Below are positions 1 to 5,369 of a stretch of DNA of 9,554 nucleotides, one piece after another. This stretch comes from Candidatus Rokuibacteriota bacterium. GTDB taxonomy: Bacteria > JAUVQV01. The number at the start of each line of letters is the position of its first letter. The stretch's first letter is position 1. Under the pieces are notes generated by a model. That model ran no database searches, was not told the DNA's origin, and saw only the letters and a program-made list of their open reading frames with translations. The stretch is taken from positions 1 to 9,554 of the forward strand of contig JAUWCW010000053.1 in NCBI GenBank assembly GCA_030609125.1, read 5' to 3'. A program made the position numbers and the translations under genes.

Positions 1-89
1 ATGGCGCGGGGGGACCAGCGGTTGATGAAAAGCGGCCCCACCGCGTACTGGGGCTTTCTGTAGCGGCTCATCCCTTCCTTGGTCGACAT
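1..89 (-). CDS. Nitroreductase family protein, N-terminal fragment (runs off the left edge)
   Basis: Reading the minus strand from an ATG at 89 gives 29 codons open to the window edge. The peptide ends in LFINRWSPRA, the typical N-terminal signature of flavin-dependent nitroreductase-family proteins (a short lead, then PLF-x-x-RWSPRA). A strong Shine-Dalgarno, AAGGAGG (positions 101-95), sits 5 nt before the ATG and fixes the start. A second ATG at codon 7 lacks such a site. Family members bind FMN and reduce nitro compounds, quinones or similar substrates with NAD(P)H in the cytoplasm. The substrate cannot be inferred from this fragment. The gene is divergent from rpiA across a 260-bp region that carries a promoter-like pair of boxes and a palindrome. 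The family call rests on one motif, so it is good but not certain. Confidence 0.72.
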   Translation of the reverse strand, partial: MSTKEGMSRYRKPQYAVGPLFINRWSPRA

Positions 90-159
90 TTTCCCCTCCT
101 TCCACCGGAGCGGCCTCTCAGAAGAGAACCCGAAGAACCGTCCCTGAACATTCACCATA

Positions 160-188
160 ACTATACAGCAGAGACGTGCCTGTGTCCT
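160..188 (-). promoter_or_regulatory. Candidate sigma70-type promoter for the nitroreductase gene
   Basis: On the minus strand AGGACA (188-183, 4/6 to TTGACA) is followed after exactly 17 bp by TATAGT (165-160, 5/6 to TATAAT). This predicts transcription starting about 60-65 nt before the ATG at 89. The -35 box overlaps the left arm of the palindrome at 185-211. The assignment uses consensus matching by eye only. Confidence 0.45.
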
Positions 189-211
189 GACAATTCGGCG
201 TGATGTCAGGA
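185..211. promoter_or_regulatory. Perfect 8+8 bp palindrome, candidate operator
   Basis: TCCTGACA (185-192) and TGTCAGGA (204-211) are perfect inverted repeats separated by 11 bp. The left arm overlaps the -35 box of the candidate leftward promoter, where a dimeric repressor would act. No T-tract follows on either strand, so an intrinsic terminator is unlikely. The regulator is unknown, and no regulator gene is visible in the window. A chance hairpin is the main alternative. Confidence 0.4.
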
Positions 212-349
212 AACAACCCCTTTTTCGATCTTTCATGGATAATCGGGGAGAGTCCCGAAAGCCCAACGCAGTCGCAGGCCATTTATGCAATACTTGGGTC
301 AATCCTTTATTATAGGGGACAGACCGAACCGAACTGGGCGGATATCACA

Positions 350-1033
350 GTGAGCGATCTGAAGAAAAAAGTGGGCTGCCAGGCGGCGGACATGGTGGAG
401 GACGGGCAGAAGCTCGGCCTCGGCACCGGTTCCACGGTGTTCTACTTTCTGGAGCGCCTCGGGGAGAGAATACGCGGCGAAGGGCTGACCGTGGCGGGTA
501 TACCGACATCGGTTCAGACCGGGAAGCAGGCCGGGGAATTCGGAATCGACCTCATCACCTTCGACGACGCCTGCAGGCTCGACTTCTACGTCGACGGGGC
601 CGACGAAATAGACTTCAGCCTCAACATGATCAAGGGCGGCGGCGGTGCGCTGCTGAGGGAGAAGGTCGTGGCCTCCTCGTCGGACCGCAAGCTCATCATC
701 GTCGACGCCTCAAAACTCGTGGAGCGCCTCGGGTCGGGCTTCGACCTTCCCGTGGAGGTGGCGCCTTTCGGATGGAAACCCTGCTCCGCCCGTCTGGAGA
801 GCCTGGGGTGCGCCCCGTCGCTGAGGATGGATGGAAGCTCGCCCTTCGTGTCGAACAACGGCAACTACATCCTGGACTGCGCCTTTGCCGGGGGCATCGA
901 CGATCCGGCGGGAATGGAGTCGGCCCTGAACCAGATACCGGGCGTGGTCTGCAACGGCCTCTTCATCGACCTTGCCGACGAGGCGCTCGTGGGACGCGAA
1001 GACGGCGTGGAGCACATCCGCCGGGGCGGCTGA
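350..1033 (+). CDS. rpiA: Ribose-5-phosphate isomerase A
   Basis: RpiA interconverts ribose 5-phosphate and ribulose 5-phosphate in the non-oxidative pentose phosphate pathway (cytoplasm). From the GTG at 350 the product is 227 aa, close to the usual family length of about 220-230. The phosphate-binding GLGTGST motif is at residues 23-29 and IPTSVQT at 51-57. The catalytic VDGADEID segment (Asp82 and Asp85) is at 81-88 and KGGGGALLREK, with the presumed base Glu104, at 95-105. These correspond to Asp81, Asp84 and Glu103 of the E. coli enzyme. I chose the GTG because the protein then begins MSDLKKKVG, as family members do, although the upstream GGGCGG is a weak ribosome binding site. The open frame continues back to position 200, but that part is unlike RpiA. 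The gene ends 6 bp from the convergent larE, with no room for a terminator between them. Confidence 0.95.
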   Translation: MSDLKKKVGCQAADMVEDGQKLGLGTGSTVFYFLERLGERIRGEGLTVAGIPTSVQTGKQAGEFGIDLITFDDACRLDFYVDGADEIDFSLNMIKGGGGALLREKVVASSSDRKLIIVDASKLVERLGSGFDLPVEVAPFGWKPCSARLESLGCAPSLRMDGSSPFVSNNGNYILDCAFAGGIDDPAGMESALNQIPGVVCNGLFIDLADEALVGREDGVEHIRRGG

Positions 1034-1039
1034 GAACCC

Positions 1040-1834
1040 CTAAATTACCTCGTCCATGCTCCCCGTGCGGTACCCCATCAGATCCAGCGTCACGTAGACG
1101 TAGCCGAGCTCCCGCAGGGATCCGCTGATCCTCTCCCGGGCGTCCTCCCCGGCGGCCCTTTCAAGCTCGGCCTCCCTGAACTCAATTCTGGCCGTCTCAC
1201 CGTAGTCCCTCACGCGGGGAGAGGTGAAGCCCAACGAGCGGAGCACGCGCTCAGCCTTCGCGACACGGCGCAGCACCCCGGCCGTGAGAGGGCTTCCGAA
1301 GGGGATCCTCGTTGCCAGGCAGGGGCTCGACGGACGGTCGAAGCCTTTCAGGCCCATCTCTTCCGAGGCCCGCCGTATCTCCTGCTTCGTGAAGCCCGCC
1401 TCCCTCAGGGGGCTTCGAACGCCGAGTTCCTCCAGGGCCCGCAGACCGGGGCGCCGCTCCTGCAGGTCATCGCTGTGGGTGGCGTCGATCAGGACCTCCA
1501 GACCGAGAATCCGGGCCCTTTCCTTCAGGGCGGAAAAGATGGCGCGCTTGCAGAGGTAGCACCGGTCGGGGGGGTGTTCACGGACCCACTCCAGGCCGTC
1601 GAGATCGAGCTCCACCACTTCGTGACGGACACCGCCGCGGGAGGCGAGGCGAACGGCCTGCTCCACCTCTTCCTCTTCGGTCAGGAAGGTGCGGGCCGTC
1701 ACCGCCGCGAAGCGGTCTCCCAGCACTCTGCCGCCGACGCTCATGAGAAAGGTGCTGTCGACTCCGCCGGAAAAGGCGAGGAGGCAACTCTCCATCCCGC
1801 CCAGGGCGGATTCCAGCCGTTTCAGCTTCGACAT
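1040..1834 (-). CDS. larE: LarE-type ATP-dependent sulfur transferase (PP-loop)
   Basis: This 264-aa protein has the adenylating PP-loop SGGVDS at residues 22-27 and the LarE-type blocks CYLCK (92-96) and PSSPCLATRIP (168-178). LarE adenylates a carboxylated nicotinic acid derivative and inserts sulfur to build the nickel-pincer (NPN) cofactor of lactate racemase and LarA homologues. Three cysteines, Cys92, Cys95 and Cys172, match the C-x2-C plus distal C arrangement described for LarE proteins that carry a [4Fe-4S] cluster and relay sulfide. The alternative class sacrifices a single cysteine. A cluster here is inferred from this pattern. The ATG lies 9 bp after the cysE stop and lacks a Shine-Dalgarno, so translation is probably coupled to cysE. 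No larA, larB or larC is in the window, so its acceptor could differ from NPN. Other PP-loop sulfur transferases are the alternative assignment. Confidence 0.88.
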   Translation of the reverse strand: MSKLKRLESALGGMESCLLAFSGGVDSTFLMSVGGRVLGDRFAAVTARTFLTEEEEVEQAVRLASRGGVRHEVVELDLDGLEWVREHPPDRCYLCKRAIFSALKERARILGLEVLIDATHSDDLQERRPGLRALEELGVRSPLREAGFTKQEIRRASEEMGLKGFDRPSSPCLATRIPFGSPLTAGVLRRVAKAERVLRSLGFTSPRVRDYGETARIEFREAELERAAGEDARERISGSLRELGYVYVTLDLMGYRTGSMDEVI

Positions 1835-1843
1835 GGAGGAAGT

Positions 1844-2524
1844 TCAGGAGACCCGGGTCCCGTCTCTCTGCTCTTTCCCGGCCTCTCGCCCCCGGAGTTC
1901 CCGCACCTCCCGCTCCAGATCGGCGATCTTCCCGCTCAGACCGTCGATGGCCCTGGCCACGGGGTCCGGGAGACGGTCGTGATCGAGGTCGCCGAGGCGA
2001 CCCTTCTTGGCGTCTTTCGAGGTAGCGCGGCCCGGAACTCCGACGACCGTCGAGTTTGGCGGGACTTCGTGGATGACCACGGAGCCGGCGCCCACCATGC
2101 TGCCCTCCCCGACCGTGAAGGGCCCCAGGACCTTCGCCCCGGCGCCGATCACCACGTTGTCCTCCAGGGTGGGATGTCTCTTCCCCTTGCTGTGCGTCGT
2201 CCCTCCCAGCGTCACTCCCTGGTAGAGAAGCACGTTGTTTCCGATCTCCGACGTCTCGCCGATCACAACACCCATGCCGTGATCGATGAAGAAGCCCTCG
2301 CCTATCCGGGCCCCCGGGTGAATCTCGATGCCCGTGAGGAAGCGGCTCAGGTGCGATGTCCACCGGCCGGCAAGTTTCAGCTCGTGGTTCCACAGCCAGT
2401 GTGCCAGGCGGTGAAACATGATGGCGTGAAGGCCCGGGTAGCAGAAGATCACTTCCAGCCGGCTCCGTGCCGCCGGATCGTGGTCGAAGACCGCGCTGAT
2501 GTCGCTCTTTATCGTCCTGAACAT
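1844..2524 (-). CDS. cysE: Serine O-acetyltransferase (short EpsC-type)
   Basis: CysE acetylates L-serine with acetyl-CoA to O-acetylserine, the substrate of cysteine synthase. The 226-aa product has the left-handed beta-helix hexapeptide pattern from about residue 65 to 165. It carries the signatures [12 protein letters not shown] (64-75), [12 protein letters not shown] (80-91, catalytic His82), YQGVTLGGT (101-109) and RHP (116-118). It lacks most of the N-terminal helical domain of the 273-aa E. coli enzyme, as short SATs do. Glu67 replaces the Asp of the E. coli VDIHP motif, which is usual in this subgroup. The C-terminus (about 195-215) is charged and heptad-like and ends in TRVS, not the terminal isoleucine peptide that CysE uses to dock into CysK, so complex formation may differ. 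The gene is the first of a cysE-larE pair and is divergent from rlmD across 56 bp. Its ribosome binding site (AAAAGGCGGG) is moderate. Confidence 0.95.
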   Translation of the reverse strand: MFRTIKSDISAVFDHDPAARSRLEVIFCYPGLHAIMFHRLAHWLWNHELKLAGRWTSHLSRFLTGIEIHPGARIGEGFFIDHGMGVVIGETSEIGNNVLLYQGVTLGGTTHSKGKRHPTLEDNVVIGAGAKVLGPFTVGEGSMVGAGSVVIHEVPPNSTVVGVPGRATSKDAKKGRLGDLDHDRLPDPVARAIDGLSGKIADLEREVRELRGREAGKEQRDGTRVS

Positions 2525-2536
2525 GGTCGTCCCGCC

Positions 2537-2565
2537 TTTTCACACGTTATCATTAATAATATACT
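2537..2565 (+). promoter_or_regulatory. Candidate promoter in the cysE/rlmD divergent spacer
   Basis: The 56-bp spacer (2525-2580) is strikingly AT-rich for this window. On the plus strand TTTTCA (2537-2542, 4/6) is followed after 17 bp by TATACT (2560-2565, 5/6). Transcription would start near 2572, leaving a very short leader and only the GAGG at 2573-2576 in front of the ATG at 2581. The same AT-rich block (2545-2565) probably also holds the cysE -10 region on the other strand, but I could not pick a clear -35 for it. Confidence 0.4.
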
Positions 2566-2580
2566 CCGTCGTGAGGAAAA

Positions 2581-3930
2581 ATGGCACTGCCAAAAAAACA
2601 TCGACGTCACGCACGCCCTCCCGGGAAGAAAGCGGGGTCGGACTCCCCCGCCCCTCCGGTCATTGCCGACCTCTCCATCGAAGCCCTCTCCTGGGGAGGC
2701 GACGGCGTGGGTCGGGCGGAGGGGAAGGTCGTCTTCACGCCCCTCACGGCTCCCGGAGACCGGGCACAGGTGGAGATCGTCTCCGACCACCGCTCCTACA
2801 GCCGCGGCCGGCTCCTGAGCCTGCACCACAAGGGTCCCGGCCGCACTCAACCTCCCTGCACCCTTTTCGCCGACTGCGGGGGCTGCCAGTGGCAGCATGT
2901 TTCCTACAAGGGTCAGCTGGCTGCCAAGAGCGCTATTCTCACCGACTCCCTTCTCCGGATCGCGAAGATCCCCCCTCCCGCCGGGGTCCTCCTTCTTCCC
3001 TCGCCCCGCGTCTACGGCTACCGGCACAGGACCCGCCTTCACAGCGGCCGACGCGGTGGCCGACCCGTGCTCGGGTTTTTCAAGACGGGCTCTCACGAGA
3101 TCGTCCCCGTCGCCCGTTGTCTCCTGCTGCACGACTCCCTCAACGACGTCCTCCGTGCACTCAGAGAGCTCATGGGGAAGCGGCCCTCTTTCGCCGCGGC
3201 ATTCGACACCGTCAACCTTGCCGCCGACTTCGCCGGTACGCGTATCCGGGCGACCTTCCGCGATCGCCGGGGACGGGCCGTCATCCCCCCCGACGCGGCA
3301 GTGCGGGAACTCTCGTTCCTCTCCGGCCGCGACGGTGCCGGCCTTTCACTCGCCGCTCCGGGGGAAAGGCCCCTGGCACTCGGACCCGGGACCGACGGCC
3401 CCTTCTCCACCGGCGACACCTTCACCCAGGTCAACCTCCACCACAACCGGAACCTTGTCCGGGAAGTCGTCTCCATGGCGGCCCCCGCTCCGGGCGAAAG
3501 AATCCTTGACCTGTACTGCGGCACAGGAAACTTTTCCTTCCCGCTGGCGGCGGCGGGATCCGCCGTCCTGGGAATCGACACGGCCGGCAGCTGTGTTCGC
3601 TCTGCCCGGGAAAATGCCGAACACCTCGGCTCTCCTTCCCCCGCCTTTCGAAGGGGAGGCGCCGAATCCGCCGTCGTCACCCTCGCAGCCCAGGGGGAGC
3701 GCTTCGACCTGATCGTTCTCAACCCGCCTCGCACCGGTGCGAGGGACACCGTCGCCGAACTTCCCGCCCTGGAGCCCTCGAGAATAGTCATGGTCTCCTG
3801 CGACCCGGCGACCTTCGCCAGGGACGCCGCCACACTCGCCGGCAGCGGGTATCGCCTCACGGACCTGCGCGCCCTCGATCTCTTTCCCCAGACCTTCCAC
3901 TTCGAAACCATCGGCCTCTTCACGCGGTAA
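2581..3930 (+). CDS. rlmD: RumA/RlmD-type 23S rRNA (uracil-C5)-methyltransferase
   Basis: This enzyme makes 5-methyluridine in RNA using S-adenosylmethionine, and by family most likely acts on 23S rRNA. The 449-aa protein starts with a basic tail (residues 1-20), followed by a TRAM-type RNA-binding domain (about 28-85). Next are the iron-sulfur cysteines Cys93, Cys99, Cys102 and Cys180 (C-x5-C-x2-C with a distal Cys), which define the cluster-containing RumA group. TFTQVN is at 280-285, the SAM-binding loop LDLYCGTGNFS at 309-319, and NPPRTG at 381-386. The nucleophile Cys407 lies in SCDPATFARD, and the C-terminal HFET gives the probable base Glu442. Choosing RlmD over RlmC or TrmA-like paralogues is not possible from sequence alone. 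Residues 351-360 (SPSPAFRRGG) look like an inserted palindrome-derived peptide. The gene converges on a minus-strand operon across 308 bp of structured DNA. Confidence 0.9.
   Translation: MALPKKHRRHARPPGKKAGSDSPAPPVIADLSIEALSWGGDGVGRAEGKVVFTPLTAPGDRAQVEIVSDHRSYSRGRLLSLHHKGPGRTQPPCTLFADCGGCQWQHVSYKGQLAAKSAILTDSLLRIAKIPPPAGVLLLPSPRVYGYRHRTRLHSGRRGGRPVLGFFKTGSHEIVPVARCLLLHDSLNDVLRALRELMGKRPSFAAAFDTVNLAADFAGTRIRATFRDRRGRAVIPPDAAVRELSFLSGRDGAGLSLAAPGERPLALGPGTDGPFSTGDTFTQVNLHHNRNLVREVVSMAAPAPGERILDLYCGTGNFSFPLAAAGSAVLGIDTAGSCVRSARENAEHLGSPSPAFRRGGAESAVVTLAAQGERFDLIVLNPPRTGARDTVAELPALEPSRIVMVSCDPATFARDAATLAGSGYRLTDLRALDLFPQTFHFETIGLFTR
3635..3659 (+). repeat. Small inverted repeat inside rlmD, possible intragenic palindromic insert
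   Basis: CTTCCCC (3635-3641) and GGGGAGG (3653-3659) pair as a 7-bp stem with one G-T wobble around an 11-nt loop that contains TTCGAA. It encodes part of SPSPAFRRGG, low in complexity and unlike the usual core between the helix and the next strand of the methyltransferase fold. Such C-rich/G-rich palindromes are a common form of dispersed small repeat. Whether other copies exist in this genome cannot be seen here. Confidence 0.3.
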
Positions 3931-3963
3931 ATGCAGACAGGTCCCGGCAGGCGGCCGTTGACT

Positions 3964-4211
3964 CAGCCGCACAGGCGATGCTTCTTCGCTCCCTTCGCTT
4001 CGATTTGCAACCGCCCGGTATCCTCTCCGGCCCGGCAAGGACCGGCAGGTGTCCCGTGAAGCGGCTTAGCGGAGAGGCCGGGGACCCATCCTGGTGAGAC
4101 CAGCGGAGTCGAGCCGTTGGATGGGCCGGCCTCGGAGCGTTGAGCGAGCGGGACACCTGCCGGGCCTTGCCGACACGGGCGCAGGAAACGAGGGGCCTCC
4201 CCGTGCGGCTG
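3964..4211. repeat. Intergenic palindromic element (MITE/REP-like), possibly a structured RNA
   Basis: The gene-free stretch 3931-4238 is almost entirely occupied by this element. CAGCCGCAC (3964-3972) is repeated inverted as GTGCGGCTG (4203-4211), and pairing continues over 12 positions with one mismatch, which could mark the element ends 248 bp apart. Inside is the nested hairpin at 4033-4172. The left part also carries CTTCGCT-like repeats (3980-4002). No clear target-site duplication flanks it. The location between two convergent 3' ends is typical of REP/BIME or MITE-type repeats, and it could also block transcription in both directions. No transposase is encoded. An 84-codon open frame across it on the minus strand has no ribosome binding site and follows the palindrome, so I do not call it a gene. 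Confidence 0.5.
4033..4172. repeat. Large nested inverted repeat (24-bp outer stem, 15-bp inner stem)
   Basis: Arm 4033-4056 (CGGCAAGGACCGGCAGGTG + TCCCG) is the reverse complement of 4149-4172 at 23 of 24 positions; A4041 opposite G4164 is the only mismatch. Within its 92-nt loop, GAGGCCGG (4074-4081) plus CCCATCC (4085-4091) pair perfectly with 4119-4133, leaving a GGA bulge at 4082-4084. At the tip CTGGT-GAG-ACCAG (4091-4103) can form a small hairpin. An internal loop of 17 nt and 15 nt separates the two long stems. This is directly visible base pairing, far beyond chance even in GC-rich DNA. It has no U-tract of the kind expected for a simple intrinsic terminator. The function is unknown. 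Confidence 0.85.
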
Positions 4212-4238
4212 TTGCATGACAAAGCGGCCCTGCGGAAG

Positions 4239-5351
4239 CTACTTCTCCAGGAGTCCGGCGAGGGCGCGGTGGTAGAGAACGGCGGCGACTTCCAGATCAC
4301 CCTGAGAGTCGGCCACCCCTCCCAGCTCGTAGTGCATCCGCGGCTCGGCGGGGAGCAGAGTTTCCGACAGCTCCCTGGCCTTCAGGTACTCTTGCTCGTT
4401 CCCCTGGTACTTGTGCGCCAGAGCCAGCCCGAGGGCGAACTCCTCCCTCTCCGGGAACTCCTCTTTCAGCTCCAGAAAGAGCCCTTCCGCCTCGGCAAAC
4501 CTCCCCGCCCGCAGGCTCACAGCCGCAAGCTGGTAGGCGGCCTCCAGGTTCTTCGCGTCGAGCTCCTTCACCTTCCTGAAATGCTCCAGGGCCTCGTCGA
4601 GGCGTCCCGTCTTCTTGAAGTAGATGCCGAGCAGAACGCGGGGCCGGGTGAAGTCGGGATCCCTCTCCACCGAGACGAGCAGTTGCGCCTCCCCCTTTTC
4701 CTCCTGGCCCTTCTCCATGAGGCGCTTGCCGAAGTTGTAGTACATGAGGGCGTGGTTCTTCGGCTTGTACTCCTCCGGCGGGCGCAGCTCCACCGAGGTC
4801 GGCAGGCCGAGGGCCTTCTTCACCGCGTCGGCGAGGTCGCTTCGCATCGTCATCGGGTACCCGGCCAGGTCGAAGACCACCTTCTGCCTTTCGTCCACCA
4901 CGAGGCTCGAGGGAAGGGCCATGGCCCCGAAATCGTTGTAGGCCGTCAGCCCCTGGTCAAAGAGGAGGACGGCTTCCAGGTTCAGTTCGCCCGCCATTTT
5001 CTTCACCGCCTGGCGGTCGGCGCTGCCGATCTCCATGTGCTCGGCGTTGATGGCGATCACCTGGAAGTCCTCCCGTCCGAGTTCCCGGCGCAGGTTCTCA
5101 AGGTCCTGCAGAATTTCCCTGGAGCGCGGGCTCCAGGTGGCCCAGAAGACCACGACACTGACTTTTCCGGCGTAGAGATCGTCGCTCTTGCGCTCTTCTC
5201 CCTGAAGGTCCGGGAGGGAAAAGGCCGGCGGAGTGTCACCGCGGCCGACCCGCTTGAACGCCGCCGAAACGTCCGGCGTCAGGGCCTGAGAGAGGACCTG
5301 GAGGAAGACGGCCGCCAGCATAACCCTGAAGAAGCAGTGGCCGCTCCGCAT
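4239..5351 (-). CDS. Exported thioredoxin-fold (TlpA/redoxin-like) and TPR protein lacking CxxC
   Basis: This 370-aa protein begins with a hydrophobic signal segment (residues about 7-30). A TlpA/AhpC-like thioredoxin fold follows (about 38-182), with AFSLPDLQG (43-51), VSVVVFWATWSPRSRE (64-79) and the cis-Pro loop ALPSSLVVD (145-153, Pro147). The site where active relatives have WCxxC reads W-S74-P-R-S77, so both catalytic cysteines are serine and disulfide chemistry is not expected. Residues about 198-368 form helical TPR repeats, for example LGIYFKKTGRLDEALEHFRK at 241-260. It is probably periplasmic, working as a binding or scaffold protein. It is the last gene of the respiratory operon; AGGAGG (5362-5357) lies 5 nt before the ATG and 18 bp separate it from the DUF2339-like gene. 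A role in cytochrome or complex assembly is inference from position. Confidence 0.82.
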   Translation of the reverse strand: MRSGHCFFRVMLAAVFLQVLSQALTPDVSAAFKRVGRGDTPPAFSLPDLQGEERKSDDLYAGKVSVVVFWATWSPRSREILQDLENLRRELGREDFQVIAINAEHMEIGSADRQAVKKMAGELNLEAVLLFDQGLTAYNDFGAMALPSSLVVDERQKVVFDLAGYPMTMRSDLADAVKKALGLPTSVELRPPEEYKPKNHALMYYNFGKRLMEKGQEEKGEAQLLVSVERDPDFTRPRVLLGIYFKKTGRLDEALEHFRKVKELDAKNLEAAYQLAAVSLRAGRFAEAEGLFLELKEEFPEREEFALGLALAHKYQGNEQEYLKARELSETLLPAEPRMHYELGGVADSQGDLEVAAVLYHRALAGLLEK

Positions 5352-5369
5352 GATTCCCTCCTGAGAAAC

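Larger units (their letters stand above)
90..349. promoter_or_regulatory. Divergent intergenic region between the nitroreductase gene and rpiA
   Basis: This stretch holds the Shine-Dalgarno and a candidate promoter for the minus-strand gene, plus an 8+8 bp palindrome, listed separately. The rpiA frame stays open upstream from a GTG at 200, giving 50 extra codons. The extension (with FFDLSWIIGESP near its start) is not part of the RpiA family and has no ribosome binding site, so I treat it as non-coding or, at most, leader. A TATTAT box at 308-313 could be a -10 for rpiA, but no acceptable -35 lies 16-18 bp upstream. No RNA gene was recognised. Confidence 0.5.

Noticed and set aside
1-63. Short plus-strand ATG frame at the left edge
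   Set aside because: It is antisense to the nitroreductase N-terminus, which has a strong ribosome binding site and a family motif. The plus-strand frame has neither.
294-313. TTGGGT plus TATTAT as an rpiA promoter
   Set aside because: The boxes are only 8 bp apart, which is incompatible with sigma70 spacing. No better -35 was found at 16-18 bp.
1475-2818. Long plus-strand open frame antisense to larE and cysE
   Set aside because: It mirrors two clear minus-strand enzymes, has no recognisable domain or ribosome binding site, and crosses the divergent spacer into rlmD. It is an artefact of high GC.
4033-4172. tRNA, riboswitch or CRISPR reading of the structured region
   Set aside because: It shows no cloverleaf or TPsiC signature, no known aptamer core, and no regularly spaced direct repeats with unique spacers. 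The strong feature is only the nested inverted repeat.
4188-4204. GGGG-CCT-CCCC hairpin as an intrinsic terminator for the minus-strand operon
   Set aside because: The stem is only 4 bp with a 3-nt loop plus imperfect flanks, and no T-tract follows in either direction.
3963-4217. 84-codon minus-strand frame within the palindromic element
   Set aside because: It has no ribosome binding site, its sequence is dictated by the inverted repeats, and it shows no protein-like hydrophobic pattern or domain.
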